Shown: piece by piece, positions 44,291 through 53,900 of the stretch
Position numbering within the stretch: the stretch's first letter is position 1
How the letters are laid out: every line of letters begins with the position of its first letter
Notes under the pieces: generated by a model
Database searches by the model: none
Seen by the model: the letters and a program-made list of their open reading frames with translations, nothing else
What the model was told of the DNA's origin: nothing
Translations under genes and position numbers: made by a program
Source: HGM04593 sp045647885
Lineage (GTDB): Bacteria > Bacteroidota > Bacteroidia > Bacteroidales > Bacteroidaceae
Assembly (NCBI GenBank): GCA_045647885.1
Contig: JAZRMX010000014.1
Coordinates: 62,001-126,000 of the forward strand
Direction of reading: 5' to 3'
Length of the DNA stretch: 64,000 bases

Positions 44291-46126
44291 ATGCTTAAGG
44301 AATTCTTTTCATTGATGGCAAGGTACATAAAGCCTTACAGAAAATGTTTGGTTTTGACCGTCATCTTGAACTTTGTATCGCAATGGTTGAACGTGTTCTC
44401 TTTTATGGCCTTGATTCCAATTTTGAATATTTTGTTCAAAGTCGATTCGGCTGTATATGAATATATACCCATGAGCTGGGATAACATTAACAAAGAGGTG
44501 GTAATAAACAACTTATATTATTATGTAAACGTGTTCATTGAGAACAATGGCGCTTTGCTCACTCTCCTGGTGCTGGGTCTTATACTTGTTGTAATGACCT
44601 TTGTCAAGACAGCCGGCTACTTTGCTGCATCGGCGGTGATGGTTCCTTTGCGTACCGGTATTGTGCGCGATATCCGTGTGGAGGTGTATGACAAGGTGCT
44701 TACATTGCCGTTGGGCTTCTTCTCGGAGGAGAGAAAAGGTGATATCATCGCCCGTATGAGTGCCGACGTGCAGATGGTTGAGGCTTCACTTACAAGTTCT
44801 GTGGATATGCTCATACGTAACCCGATAACCTTGATAGTGTGCTTTGTGACTCTGTTTACCGTCAGTTGGCAGATGACATTGTTCGTTCTTGTGATAATGC
44901 CGTTTGCTGGTTGGTTGATGGGTGTTATCAGCCGTAAGCTTAAACGCCAGTCTTCTTTTGCGCAGGGGCAGTGGGGCGACATTATGGCACAGCTCGACGA
45001 GACTCTTGGTGGTCTTCGTATAATCAAGGCTTTTATTGCCGAAAAGAAGATGTCACAGCGTTTCTTGAAGACAAACAACGGTTTCCGTGCAGCAATGAAT
45101 GAACTGGTTATACGCCAGACATCGGCTCACCCTGTGAGCGAGTTCCTTGGAACCTGTGTGATTGTTATAGTGTTGTGGTTCGGCGGTTTGCTCATTCTGG
45201 GCAAGTCAGCTCCTATGGATGCTTCAACCTTCATCTTCTATATGGTGATTCTTTATACCATCATCAACCCCTTGAAGGAGCTTTCAAAGGCTTTCTACAA
45301 CATTCCTCTTGGTCTTGCAAGTATGGATCGTATCGATATGATTCTGAAAGCCGAGAACAATATCAAGGATCCCGAAAACCCCAAAGAACTTACAGAATTC
45401 AAGGAAAAGCTGGAGTTCAGAAATGTCTCTTTCAGCTATGTCGACGGCCGTGATGTACTTAAGAACATCAATCTCGAGGTTCCTGTAGGAAAGACTATTG
45501 CATTGGTGGGCCAGTCTGGTTCCGGTAAATCTACTATGGTCGACCTTGTACCGCGTTATCACGACATACAGCGTGGTGAGTTGCTGATAGACGGCAAGAA
45601 TGTGAAGGATGTTCGTTTGTGCGACTTGCGCGCGCTCATTGGTAACGTAAACCAGGAGGCAATCCTCTTTAACGATACTTTCTATAACAATATCACTTTT
45701 GGTGTTGAGAATGCGACAATGGAACAGGTTATTGAGGCTGCCAAGATTGCCAATGCCCACGACTTCATTATGGAAACAGAACAGGGCTACGACACTATGA
45801 TTGGTGACCGCGGTGGTCGTCTGTCGGGTGGTCAGCGTCAGCGTATAAGTATTGCACGTGCTATCTTGAAGAACCCGCCCATTCTTATTCTTGACGAGGC
45901 GACATCGGCTCTCGATACCGAGTCGGAGCGTTTGGTGCAGGAGGCTCTTGAGCGCTTGATGAAATCGCGTACAACCATTGCCATTGCTCACCGCTTGAGT
46001 ACAATCAAGAACTCTGACGAGATTTGTGTAATGTTCGAGGGTGAGATTGTTGAGCGTGGAACACACGAAGAGCTCTTGAAGATGGACGGCTATTACAAGA
46101 AGCTGAACGATATGCAAAGTCTGTAA
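44291..46126 (+). CDS. MsbA-like ABC exporter (fused permease and ATPase)
   Basis: A 611-residue half-transporter: six membrane helices in the first about 330 residues and one ATPase domain. Walker A is GQSGSGKST (407-415), signature LSGGQRQR (511-518), Walker B ILILDEATSALD with D535/E536, and H-loop AHRLSTI. The linker LEFRNVSFSYVDGRDVLKNINLE is typical of the MsbA/lipid-exporter branch. It probably flips a lipid-linked molecule such as lipid A core across the inner membrane. The next two genes are glycosyltransferases, 11 bases downstream, which fits export of LPS or another surface glycan. Confidence 0.9.
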   Translation: MLKEFFSLMARYIKPYRKCLVLTVILNFVSQWLNVFSFMALIPILNILFKVDSAVYEYIPMSWDNINKEVVINNLYYYVNVFIENNGALLTLLVLGLILVVMTFVKTAGYFAASAVMVPLRTGIVRDIRVEVYDKVLTLPLGFFSEERKGDIIARMSADVQMVEASLTSSVDMLIRNPITLIVCFVTLFTVSWQMTLFVLVIMPFAGWLMGVISRKLKRQSSFAQGQWGDIMAQLDETLGGLRIIKAFIAEKKMSQRFLKTNNGFRAAMNELVIRQTSAHPVSEFLGTCVIVIVLWFGGLLILGKSAPMDASTFIFYMVILYTIINPLKELSKAFYNIPLGLASMDRIDMILKAENNIKDPENPKELTEFKEKLEFRNVSFSYVDGRDVLKNINLEVPVGKTIALVGQSGSGKSTMVDLVPRYHDIQRGELLIDGKNVKDVRLCDLRALIGNVNQEAILFNDTFYNNITFGVENATMEQVIEAAKIANAHDFIMETEQGYDTMIGDRGGRLSGGQRQRISIARAILKNPPILILDEATSALDTESERLVQEALERLMKSRTTIAIAHRLSTIKNSDEICVMFEGEIVERGTHEELLKMDGYYKKLNDMQSL

Positions 46127-46137
46127 AAATTACGGCA

Positions 46138-46989
46138 ATGTGTAAGATATCTGTAATTACGATAAATCTGAACAACCTCAACGGTTTGAAAAGGACTGTT
46201 GAGTCTGTTGTGGCGCAGACTTGTCGCGATTTTGAATATATTGTCATAGACGGAGCTTCTACAGATGGCAGTAAAGAGTATATAGAGACTGTTGACAGAA
46301 TCGATTATTGGGTGAGTGAGCCCGACAAGGGTATATATAATGCTATGAACAAGGCTATTGCCAAAGCCAAGGGAGAGTATTGTATATTTATGAATTCCGG
46401 TGACAGTTTTTACAACGAAAAGGTGCTGGAAAAGATGACTCTTGTGCTGAAAGGCAAGGATTTCTACACCGGTCACCCGGTTCTTGTCTATGAGGACAGG
46501 GAAGAGATGGTGAAGTTGCCGAAGCGCATATCTCTTGGTTTTATGCTTTTTGGTTCAATCTATCATCAATGTACGTTTACAAGAACTGCTATATTGAAGG
46601 AGCATCCTTACAATGAGCAGCACCGCCTGGTTTCGGACTGGGAATATTTCTTCAAGGAGTGGTTGCTGTTTAACAGAAGCTATGAGATTCTTGACTCGCT
46701 GATAGCATATTTCTATATGGATGGCCTTTCCAATACCAACAAGGAGCTGGATACCCGTGAACGTGCCGAGGTGGTGAGAGAGCTCTTCTTCGAGTTATAT
46801 AAAAGAGGAGAATTGGAGGAGCAGATACCCACGAGGTTCAATCAGGACGGGGATAAGAATCTTTTAACCTTCAAGCAGAAGATTACAAAGGCCGAGATGT
46901 TGTCCCCTGTTAAGCGCGACCTTAAAATACTGCGCAATGCCTTTAAGTTGCTTTGGAAGGATATCATCAATTCTATAAATAAAAAATGA
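46138..46989 (+). CDS. Family 2 glycosyltransferase
   Basis: A 283-residue GT2 (GT-A fold) enzyme. The N-terminus ISVITINLNNLNGLKRTVESV, the nucleotide-binding IDGASTDGSKEYI, and WVSEPDKGIYNAMNKAIAKA lead to the metal-binding region FMNSGDSF, in place of DXD. This pattern resembles WcaA/colanic-acid-type transferases. It has no transmembrane segment. It overlaps the next gene by 4 bases (ATGA) and follows the ABC exporter, so it adds a sugar to a surface glycan. Donor and acceptor are unknown. Confidence 0.92.
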   Translation: MCKISVITINLNNLNGLKRTVESVVAQTCRDFEYIVIDGASTDGSKEYIETVDRIDYWVSEPDKGIYNAMNKAIAKAKGEYCIFMNSGDSFYNEKVLEKMTLVLKGKDFYTGHPVLVYEDREEMVKLPKRISLGFMLFGSIYHQCTFTRTAILKEHPYNEQHRLVSDWEYFFKEWLLFNRSYEILDSLIAYFYMDGLSNTNKELDTRERAEVVRELFFELYKRGELEEQIPTRFNQDGDKNLLTFKQKITKAEMLSPVKRDLKILRNAFKLLWKDIINSINKK

Positions 46990-48149
46990 AAGTCCTGTAC
47001 GATTTCCAAGCCTACAATATGCAGACTCACGGCGGTGTTTCCCGCTGTATGTATGAACTGTACAAGAATCTTCCGGCCGGAGTGGAAGGGAAAGTGGCTG
47101 TTCTTGAAACAAAGAATGTCTATCTCCGTAACGAGGGTATTCCCACGTCGTTGTACGACAATTTTATATCCAGCAGGAATTTCAAAGGCAAGGAGTTCCT
47201 TTACAAACTTTTCTATAATATAAAGTACAATAAGTGCAGGCATCTAAAATCCTGGCCCGATATAAACTGTCTCTATAGCAAAAGACTGGTGGAGAAGGGT
47301 GATTATGATGTCTTTCACCCGACTTTCTTCTACGATTATTTTTTGGGTGCATTGGGCTCACGTCCTTTTGTGCTTACAATACACGATCTCATTCCCGAGT
47401 TGTTCCCCCAATATTTTGGCAGGGATGATATACAGATTATAATGAGACAAAGACTCATACCCCGCGCTGCCCACATTGTGGCGGTGAGTGAGAACACAAA
47501 GAAGGATGTTATGCGTCTTTATAATGTTCCCGAGGAGAAGATAACCGTTATATACCACGGTGCCGATGAGGCTGTTTATACACCAGGCAAGAACACAAAG
47601 TACAACTTCCCCTATATCCTTTATGTGGGCGACCGCAACCTGTACAAGAATTTTGTAAAATTGGTGGACGCGGCATTGCCTGTATTGCAGGCGCATCCAG
47701 AACTCAAGATTGTGTGTACGGGTCACCCGTTTACCGATGTGGAGAAGGAACGCTTCAGTTCCCTGGGAATAGAGGAGAGGATGAAGCACGTTTTTGTAAC
47801 CGACGATTCGGAATTTCTCGATTTGTACCACAATGCCGTAACGTTTGTCTATCCTTCGGAGTACGAGGGTTTCGGTATACCCATTCTCGAGGCCTACAGA
47901 GCCGGCTGCCCGGTGATGCTGAACAATGCAAGCTGTTTTCCCGAAATTGCCGGCGACGCTGCCGTCTATTTTAATATCAATGAGAATGGTAGCGATTTTG
48001 CCAAGAAGTTTGAAGAACTGTATGCAATGTCCTCTTCCGAGAGGGAGGCGCTTGTGAACAGGCAACGCGAGAGGTTGAAGATGTTCTCCTGGAAGCGTTC
48101 GGCCGAACAGTTGGCACAGGTTTATAGGATGGTTGTGGATAAGAAATGA
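46986..48149 (+). CDS. Family 4 glycosyltransferase
   Basis: A 387-residue GT4 (GT-B fold) enzyme. The N-terminus VLYDFQAYNMQTHGGVSRCMYEL has the glycine-rich acceptor loop; HDLIPELFPQYF and HIVAVSENTKKDVMRLYNVPEEKITVIYHG (in two parts) follow. The donor-binding C-domain shows YVGDRNLYKNFV and the EX7E motif in YEGFGIPILEAY. Translation is coupled to the GT2 gene by a 4-base overlap. Likely a mannosyl- or similar transferase in LPS or capsule synthesis. It ends just before a bidirectional terminator. Confidence 0.92.
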   Translation: MKVLYDFQAYNMQTHGGVSRCMYELYKNLPAGVEGKVAVLETKNVYLRNEGIPTSLYDNFISSRNFKGKEFLYKLFYNIKYNKCRHLKSWPDINCLYSKRLVEKGDYDVFHPTFFYDYFLGALGSRPFVLTIHDLIPELFPQYFGRDDIQIIMRQRLIPRAAHIVAVSENTKKDVMRLYNVPEEKITVIYHGADEAVYTPGKNTKYNFPYILYVGDRNLYKNFVKLVDAALPVLQAHPELKIVCTGHPFTDVEKERFSSLGIEERMKHVFVTDDSEFLDLYHNAVTFVYPSEYEGFGIPILEAYRAGCPVMLNNASCFPEIAGDAAVYFNINENGSDFAKKFEELYAMSSSEREALVNRQRERLKMFSWKRSAEQLAQVYRMVVDKK

Positions 48150-48193
48150 AATAAAGGGTGCTGAATAAAAACAGCTATTATTCAAACGCTAAC

Positions 48194-48222
48194 AAAAAAG
48201 GAACCTTTCGGGGTTCCTTTTT
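48194..48222. terminator. Bidirectional terminator between convergent glycan genes
   Basis: AAAAAAGGAACC (48194-48205) pairs with GGTTCCTTTTT (48212-48222), with A-run and T-run on the two sides, between convergent genes. Confidence 0.88.
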
Positions 48223-48225
48223 GTG

Positions 48226-49578
48226 TTATCGCAGTATTAGTCCAATTATTGCAATTAACTGAATGATAAGGATGATTGCAAAGCCTGTGATGAGCATCTT
48301 TCTTTTCTTCCTTATTCTGTGTATTTTGTCTTCAAGGTGTTGGGAGTATCTTATTCTCTCATTTATTTGTGAATCACGTTTCTCAATCAGTGAATCCCAT
48401 TCTTCTTTTGCGCTCAACCAATACTGGTAAGAATCCCTTTCGGCTGTCAATCTCTCCTCTATGCATTCATAAACGTGCTGTGAGAGGTTCTCTCTGTTGC
48501 AGAAATAGGTTTCGGATATCTTTATATTTTCCGGTTCCAGTGTAAAGCCGTTGTCGATATATTTTTGCAGTAACGCCATAGTATCCTCTATGTTGTCGGT
48601 GCAGTTGAAGTATTCCTTTCTTCTCTCGGCTGCGGAATCAAGTTTTGCCCGGTCGGAGCTCTGTTCGTAGATGGGGTCGTCCTTGTCGGGGAGGAAGAAT
48701 ATTACCGGTTTGTTCTGGAACATAAAATCGTGGGCTACGCTCGAGAAATCTGTTATGAAAGCGTCGGCTTGACGTATCCACTTCTGAATCTCTCTCTGTT
48801 CCACAAATGATATTCCGTTAAAGTCTGTTGCTTCGTTGGCGTTGCGTACCAAGCTGTGGTGAAGCGCCATTACAAATTTTATGCCGTTCTTTTGAGCCTC
48901 TGCCACAGTGGGGTGGGAGCTGATGGATTTTATTGCCTGCCAATAGGTGGAGCCGGGCAACTTGTCAATGTTTTCCGAGAAGAAGGCTCTCCAAGTGAAC
49001 ATGATGAAGACGGTTCTCTCCGTCTTGTCGGGAGTGGGGTGGTATGCATCGAAACGGGGGAGCCCTGCGACGAAACATTTGTGGGTGGGAGGTTCGCCTT
49101 CAATCACTCTCTTTTCCTTTACGGAGAATACGTTTACGTCGTTGTATATGTTTCTGCACGGCTGTAGAAGGGCTTCCCTTATCCAAGTGCCTATAACTCC
49201 GTGTTGCAGGAATACGTATCGGCAGTCGGGCAATCTTTTGAGCCAGGCGTCAACTTCTCCCCCACCCAGGTCCCATTCCACAACAAAGGCGCAGGCTCTT
49301 GCCCACACTTCGGTTAGGGAGAGCAGCTCGTATCCGCCCCAGGTGTATGTGTCGAGGGCTATGACATCCTTGTGGTTTTGTGCTTCTTTATAGAAATAGT
49401 CCTCTTTCTTTAGTATATAGACCGACGGAATGCCGTGTTCCTGCAACCATTTGAAGAATGTCCAGGAGTCAATGGGGTCTATGTTCGATTCTGAAAGCTG
49501 GCCTGCTATTACATATAAATCGTGCTTGCTGTTCAGGCGCAGGCTCTCTATCTGTTTGAACTTTTCGTAGGTTGTCAT
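48226..49578 (-). CDS. TagF/TagB-like glycerophosphotransferase-family protein with C-terminal membrane tail
   Basis: A 450-residue protein. I start it at 49578 (MTTYEKFKQIES) because of the GAAAG ribosome site; a longer frame to 49629 would overlap the upstream gene. The central part matches the CDP-glycerol glycerophosphotransferase family: VFLQHGVIGTW, FVAGLPRFDAY, VFIMFTWRAFF, FVMALHHSLV and the donor-binding ADAFITDFSSVAHDFMFQNKPVIFF. After a charged coiled-coil stretch (about 385-425) it ends in a membrane helix (ITGFAIILIIQLIAIIGLI), an unusual tail anchor. In Gram-negatives such enzymes transfer polyol-phosphate or related groups to surface glycans. Partner: the GT2 gene 26 bases upstream. 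Confidence 0.8.
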   Translation of the reverse strand: MTTYEKFKQIESLRLNSKHDLYVIAGQLSESNIDPIDSWTFFKWLQEHGIPSVYILKKEDYFYKEAQNHKDVIALDTYTWGGYELLSLTEVWARACAFVVEWDLGGGEVDAWLKRLPDCRYVFLQHGVIGTWIREALLQPCRNIYNDVNVFSVKEKRVIEGEPPTHKCFVAGLPRFDAYHPTPDKTERTVFIMFTWRAFFSENIDKLPGSTYWQAIKSISSHPTVAEAQKNGIKFVMALHHSLVRNANEATDFNGISFVEQREIQKWIRQADAFITDFSSVAHDFMFQNKPVIFFLPDKDDPIYEQSSDRAKLDSAAERRKEYFNCTDNIEDTMALLQKYIDNGFTLEPENIKISETYFCNRENLSQHVYECIEERLTAERDSYQYWLSAKEEWDSLIEKRDSQINERIRYSQHLEDKIHRIRKKRKMLITGFAIILIIQLIAIIGLILR

Positions 49579-49604
49579 GTACTTTCTGTTCGTGAAAGAG
49601 TGTC

Positions 49605-50591
49605 TCACTTGTATAATTTGTAACCCCATTTATAAGGCAGCAGGCAGTGCAGCGACCTGATGGGGTGCTTGCGCCATAGCGCTATGGTGAAAAGGTTTCT
49701 TAATGACCAGTGGCTGCTGTTGCGTATTTTCTTGTATCTGTCATAGGATTTTTTCCAGTCGCCTCTGTGCCAGGGTTGCATTATAAGCTCTCTTACCTCT
49801 CTTTCCACGAATTTGTATATTGCTCTGTGGTGTTTTTTGCATGCCTCCTTGTTTATGGTTTTGTTGTTGTAGAGGTATTCCAGCATATATAGCTGCACGT
49901 TAAAGAGGTGTTCTTCGTGAAACTCCTTTGAGTTTGAGCGTTCGGTGGAGCCTTCTCTTATGTAGTATATGTATGTCTTCTTTTGGCAGACCGAGATCTT
50001 GTTGAAGCAGAAAGCGCTACAGAAACTCCATAGGTTGTCCTCGTGTATGAGTCCGGGGCGGAAGTATAGGTCGTGCTTCTTTATGAAGGCTTTTGAAATG
50101 AGCTTGTTCCACGGCATTGTATATATCTGCCAGTACAGTTGCAGGGGAATTATTTTGTCGGGGTAATAAATGCCCTCTTCCACAGAGAATGGGTCAATCT
50201 TCTGGTAACCCACCATCTTGTAGTTGCCAATTACCATATCCACCCCTTCTTCTGCTTTTGCCATCAACGCCTCAAAACAATCGGGGGTGATTTCGTCGTC
50301 GCTGTCCATAAAGTAGAGCCACTCACCCTTGGCTGTGTCTATACCTTTGTTGCGCGAGAATGACTGTCCGCTGTTCTTTTCGTTCTTGAGCAGCGTGATT
50401 CTCTCTTTCAGGTAGCCGGGTGCGTTGCTTATCAATTCCTTTGCAACATCTATGGAATTATCTGTGCTGCAATCGTCAATCAGTATTATCTCGAAATCCG
50501 TGAATGTTTGGTTGAATACCGAATGCAAACATCTGCCAATGAATTCTGTGGCATTATACATGGGGATGATTACGGAAATTGCAGCTTTCAT
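49605..50591 (-). CDS. Family 2 glycosyltransferase
   Basis: A 328-residue GT2 enzyme: ISVIIPMYNATEFIGRCLHSV, QTFTDFEIILIDDCSTDNSI for nucleotide binding, GQSFSRNKGIDTAKGEWLYFMDSDDEI with the DXD metal site (MDSDDE), and an about 100-residue basic C-terminal part rich in Trp and Lys (WHRGDWKKSYDRYKKIRNS). Such transferases add sugars to capsule or LPS. It is the first gene of a two-gene minus-strand unit with the TagF-like protein and faces away from the CotH gene. Confidence 0.92.
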   Translation of the reverse strand: MKAAISVIIPMYNATEFIGRCLHSVFNQTFTDFEIILIDDCSTDNSIDVAKELISNAPGYLKERITLLKNEKNSGQSFSRNKGIDTAKGEWLYFMDSDDEITPDCFEALMAKAEEGVDMVIGNYKMVGYQKIDPFSVEEGIYYPDKIIPLQLYWQIYTMPWNKLISKAFIKKHDLYFRPGLIHEDNLWSFCSAFCFNKISVCQKKTYIYYIREGSTERSNSKEFHEEHLFNVQLYMLEYLYNNKTINKEACKKHHRAIYKFVEREVRELIMQPWHRGDWKKSYDRYKKIRNSSHWSLRNLFTIALWRKHPIRSLHCLLPYKWGYKLYK

Positions 50592-50926
50592 ATAAGTGGT
50601 GTGCTTGTTGATTATGTATAAACCGGGGGGAATCGATGTCTATGTTTTTTTCTTTTTGCAGAGCCAACATCCTATTGTCTTTTGCAAAAAAAAATCCTGT
50701 CTCCAAGCAAATATAAGTAAAGTTTCTCATTTAAATGCTTTTTTGTTTCTTTTTTTTAACAAAAATCCCGTTTGGTACGTTCAAATCTCCTGTATGGCTT
50801 GCTGTACTCTACCGACGGTTGAAAAAAAAGGTTATTCCTTTGCTTTTATGATATTATTTTGTTTCTTTGCGACGTATTATGCCTAATTGTGCATATCTAT
50901 TGGCAATAAAATAAAAAACCAGCAAT
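50592..50926. other. Non-coding divergent gap
   Basis: 335 bases between the divergent GT2 and CotH genes. It is very AT-rich with several homopolymer runs. Both genes should have promoters here, but I see no full TTG/TAnnTTTG pair on either strand. Nothing else recognisable. Confidence 0.6.
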
Positions 50927-53900
50927 ATGAAAAGATTTTTATCCATTTTTAGTGCTTTGACACTTTTCTGTTTTTTTCTCAATGCGCAGGAGGTGTCAGT
51001 GACATCGGGTGAGGACTCTCTCTCTGTAAATCAGGTGGGTAGCGAAAGCTATTACGTTTATCTCTCTTCGGGTGGAGTTGATGCGTATGACATTGACGAT
51101 ATGGATGGAAATTATTATGTGCAGGGTGAATTTACCTGTTTCGCCTTGAAGAGTGGAGAGGTGTTCTATTACACCGCACAGGAGTTCGACAGCATTTCAA
51201 CAGTTGCGCCAGTTCTGCCCGAATTCACATCGTACAAGTTTAATAACAAATTCAATCCCAACCTCAACATCGATGCAATAGCCGACTCCGTGGCGCCCGA
51301 AATGAATTTCTCGCTCAATGCCATAGGCAAGTGGCTTACTGCAAGTTTTCAGTTGAGCGATGACAAGGCTGTCGTGTACATTGATACCGTGTTGCAGGAG
51401 TCCAAGGTTACACGCCAGAGTTTTGCCGAACCCAAGGTGTACACAGTGACATATCCCGGTTATAACAAGATTAAGGCGGTAAAGGTAAGCGACGAGGTGT
51501 GGGACCAGGCAGGCAGCACAATGACCGAAGTTCCCTTGACCGCATCAATGCTGAGTACAAATAAACCTTCGGCGTATGCTGACGAGGGTTTGGGTAACTT
51601 GCTCGACGGAATATCCTCTACAATATTCCACTCAACCTGGGGCGAAGCCAACAATGCAACTGTAAATGTAAATACATATATAGACATTGCTCTGCCCACT
51701 TCGCTGGAGAACTTCAAACTCTATTACCAGTGCCGTCCGCAGGATAATTATGCCCCTCTGGAGCTTGAAATATATGCAAGCAACGACGGCAGTAGCTGGA
51801 ACCTTGTGCGCACATTGACATCGGCCGACGGAATGCCCACAGGTGTAACCACTTCGGTTTCTTATACCTCTCCCACAATCTCTTTGGGTGGCAGTTATTC
51901 ATATTTGAGAATTATTCAGACAAGGGGACAATATTCAAAGAACCATATGGTACTTGCCGAAATGCGTATATACGAAGTGGAGCTTGGCGAGTCATCGCTC
52001 ATAAGCGGTGCAACCTACAAAACCAAGCGCGTACCCTTTGGTCGTGAATATAAGGTTAATGTTGATTGGTTGGTTGATAATGCCTACTCGGTTCCCCGCA
52101 TTGACATTGACATTGATGGCGGTGAATTTGTTACAAGCAAGGATTATTATCTGAATGCCAATTTCCGCATAACCGGTTATGGAGTGTACGACGATTTCCA
52201 GGATTCAGTGCAGATAAAGGGTCGTGGAAATGTCACTTGGAGTTATCCCAAAAAGCCATATCGTCTTAAATTCGCTTCAAAGGTAAAACCTTTTGGTCTT
52301 ACAAAAGGAAAAAGTTGGGTGTTGCTTGCCAACGCGCAGGATGGTTCTATGATGGCCAATGCTGTTGCCATGAAGATTGCCCAGATGGTTGGTGCCGAAT
52401 ATTCTAACCACATAATACCCGTGGAAGTTTATATGAACGGCTATTATATGGGAAGCTATATGTTTACCGAAAAGGTGGGTCTGGCAAACAACAGTGTGGA
52501 TGTGGATGAGGAACTCGGCTATCTCCTTGAACTTGACAGCTATTACGATGAGACATACAAGTTCTACTCGAAATATTATAATTTGCCTGTAAACATAAAG
52601 GAGCCCGATCTCTCTGAATACACATCTGCTGCTGCGGCTAACCGCAAGGCGCTCATTTCAACCGATTTCAACGCACTCGACGAGGCTGTGCTCAACGGCG
52701 GCGACTTGAGTTCTATTCTCGACATAGAGGCCTTTGCGCGCTTTATGCTCACCAACGACCTTGTGTGCAATCAGGAGATTGGTCACCCCAAGAGCTGCTA
52801 CCTCTTTAAAGAGGAGTTGGAGAACCCCGAGAGCAAAATAAAATTTGGTCCGGCGTGGGATTTTGACTGGGGCTTCGGTTACGAATCCACAAGAGATTAT
52901 TGTACATCGGACTATACATCTTCTGTGCTCAAGGGCTCAATGGCGAACTCGGCAGGTTACAAATTCTTCTCTGCTCTTATGGATTTTGAATCAGTGCAGA
53001 AGTATTATTATAAGGTATGGACCGAATTCCTCGACAAGAACTCTATTGAGGAATTGAAGGATTATATGGACTGCTATTACAACTTTGCAAGAACCTCGTT
53101 CGAGAACAACTATTATGTATGGGGTGATGGCTTGGATTATGCTACAATCAATAACCGTATGCAGAACTGGGTTAGCAACCGAGCTAATTACCTCTATTCT
53201 AACTTGACAGAATATAACCTCGATGAGTTTATATATCCTTTGGGTGATGTGAACCAGAACAAGTATCTCACAGTGCACGATATTGCGATGATTACTGCCT
53301 ATAGAAATGGTTTCAGCCACGAGTCTTTCGTCTATTCAATGGGTGATGTAAACGGTGACGAACTTGTAATGTCCGATGATATTGCACTCATCGAGGAGGC
53401 TCTGCTTTCAGCCGAGGCCATTCCTTCTATACGCTATTACGAGATTCCCAAGGCTATAGGAGGTTTGCAGGCAAGCGAGTTCAATATGGTGTTGTACGAG
53501 AATTGCAATTTGCCCATTAACCTTGTATGTTCGGACGGAGAGACATATAAAGCTGTCCAGATGGATGTTACTCTGCCCGATGGTGTATTGTTGCTAAAGG
53601 CTTCTGCCGGTTCTGCTATTTCGGGTCATAAGATTGCGATGTCGCAGCTCGATATGCAGGAGTATCGCATTGTTATCTATTCAAACACAAACAAGTCATT
53701 AAAAACCGGAGATGTGGTTCTTGTAAATCTTGAGTTGAGCAACTACTCGGAAATTGCCGAGGAGGATTGCAAGATAGAGATAAAGAACATTATTGCTGTA
53801 GACGAACTTGTTGATGAGGTTCGTATGGACAATGTCGAGGTTGCCTTCTCGCTCTCGGAGAGTGCTGCCATTCCCGGCGATGTTACCGGTGACGGCGATG

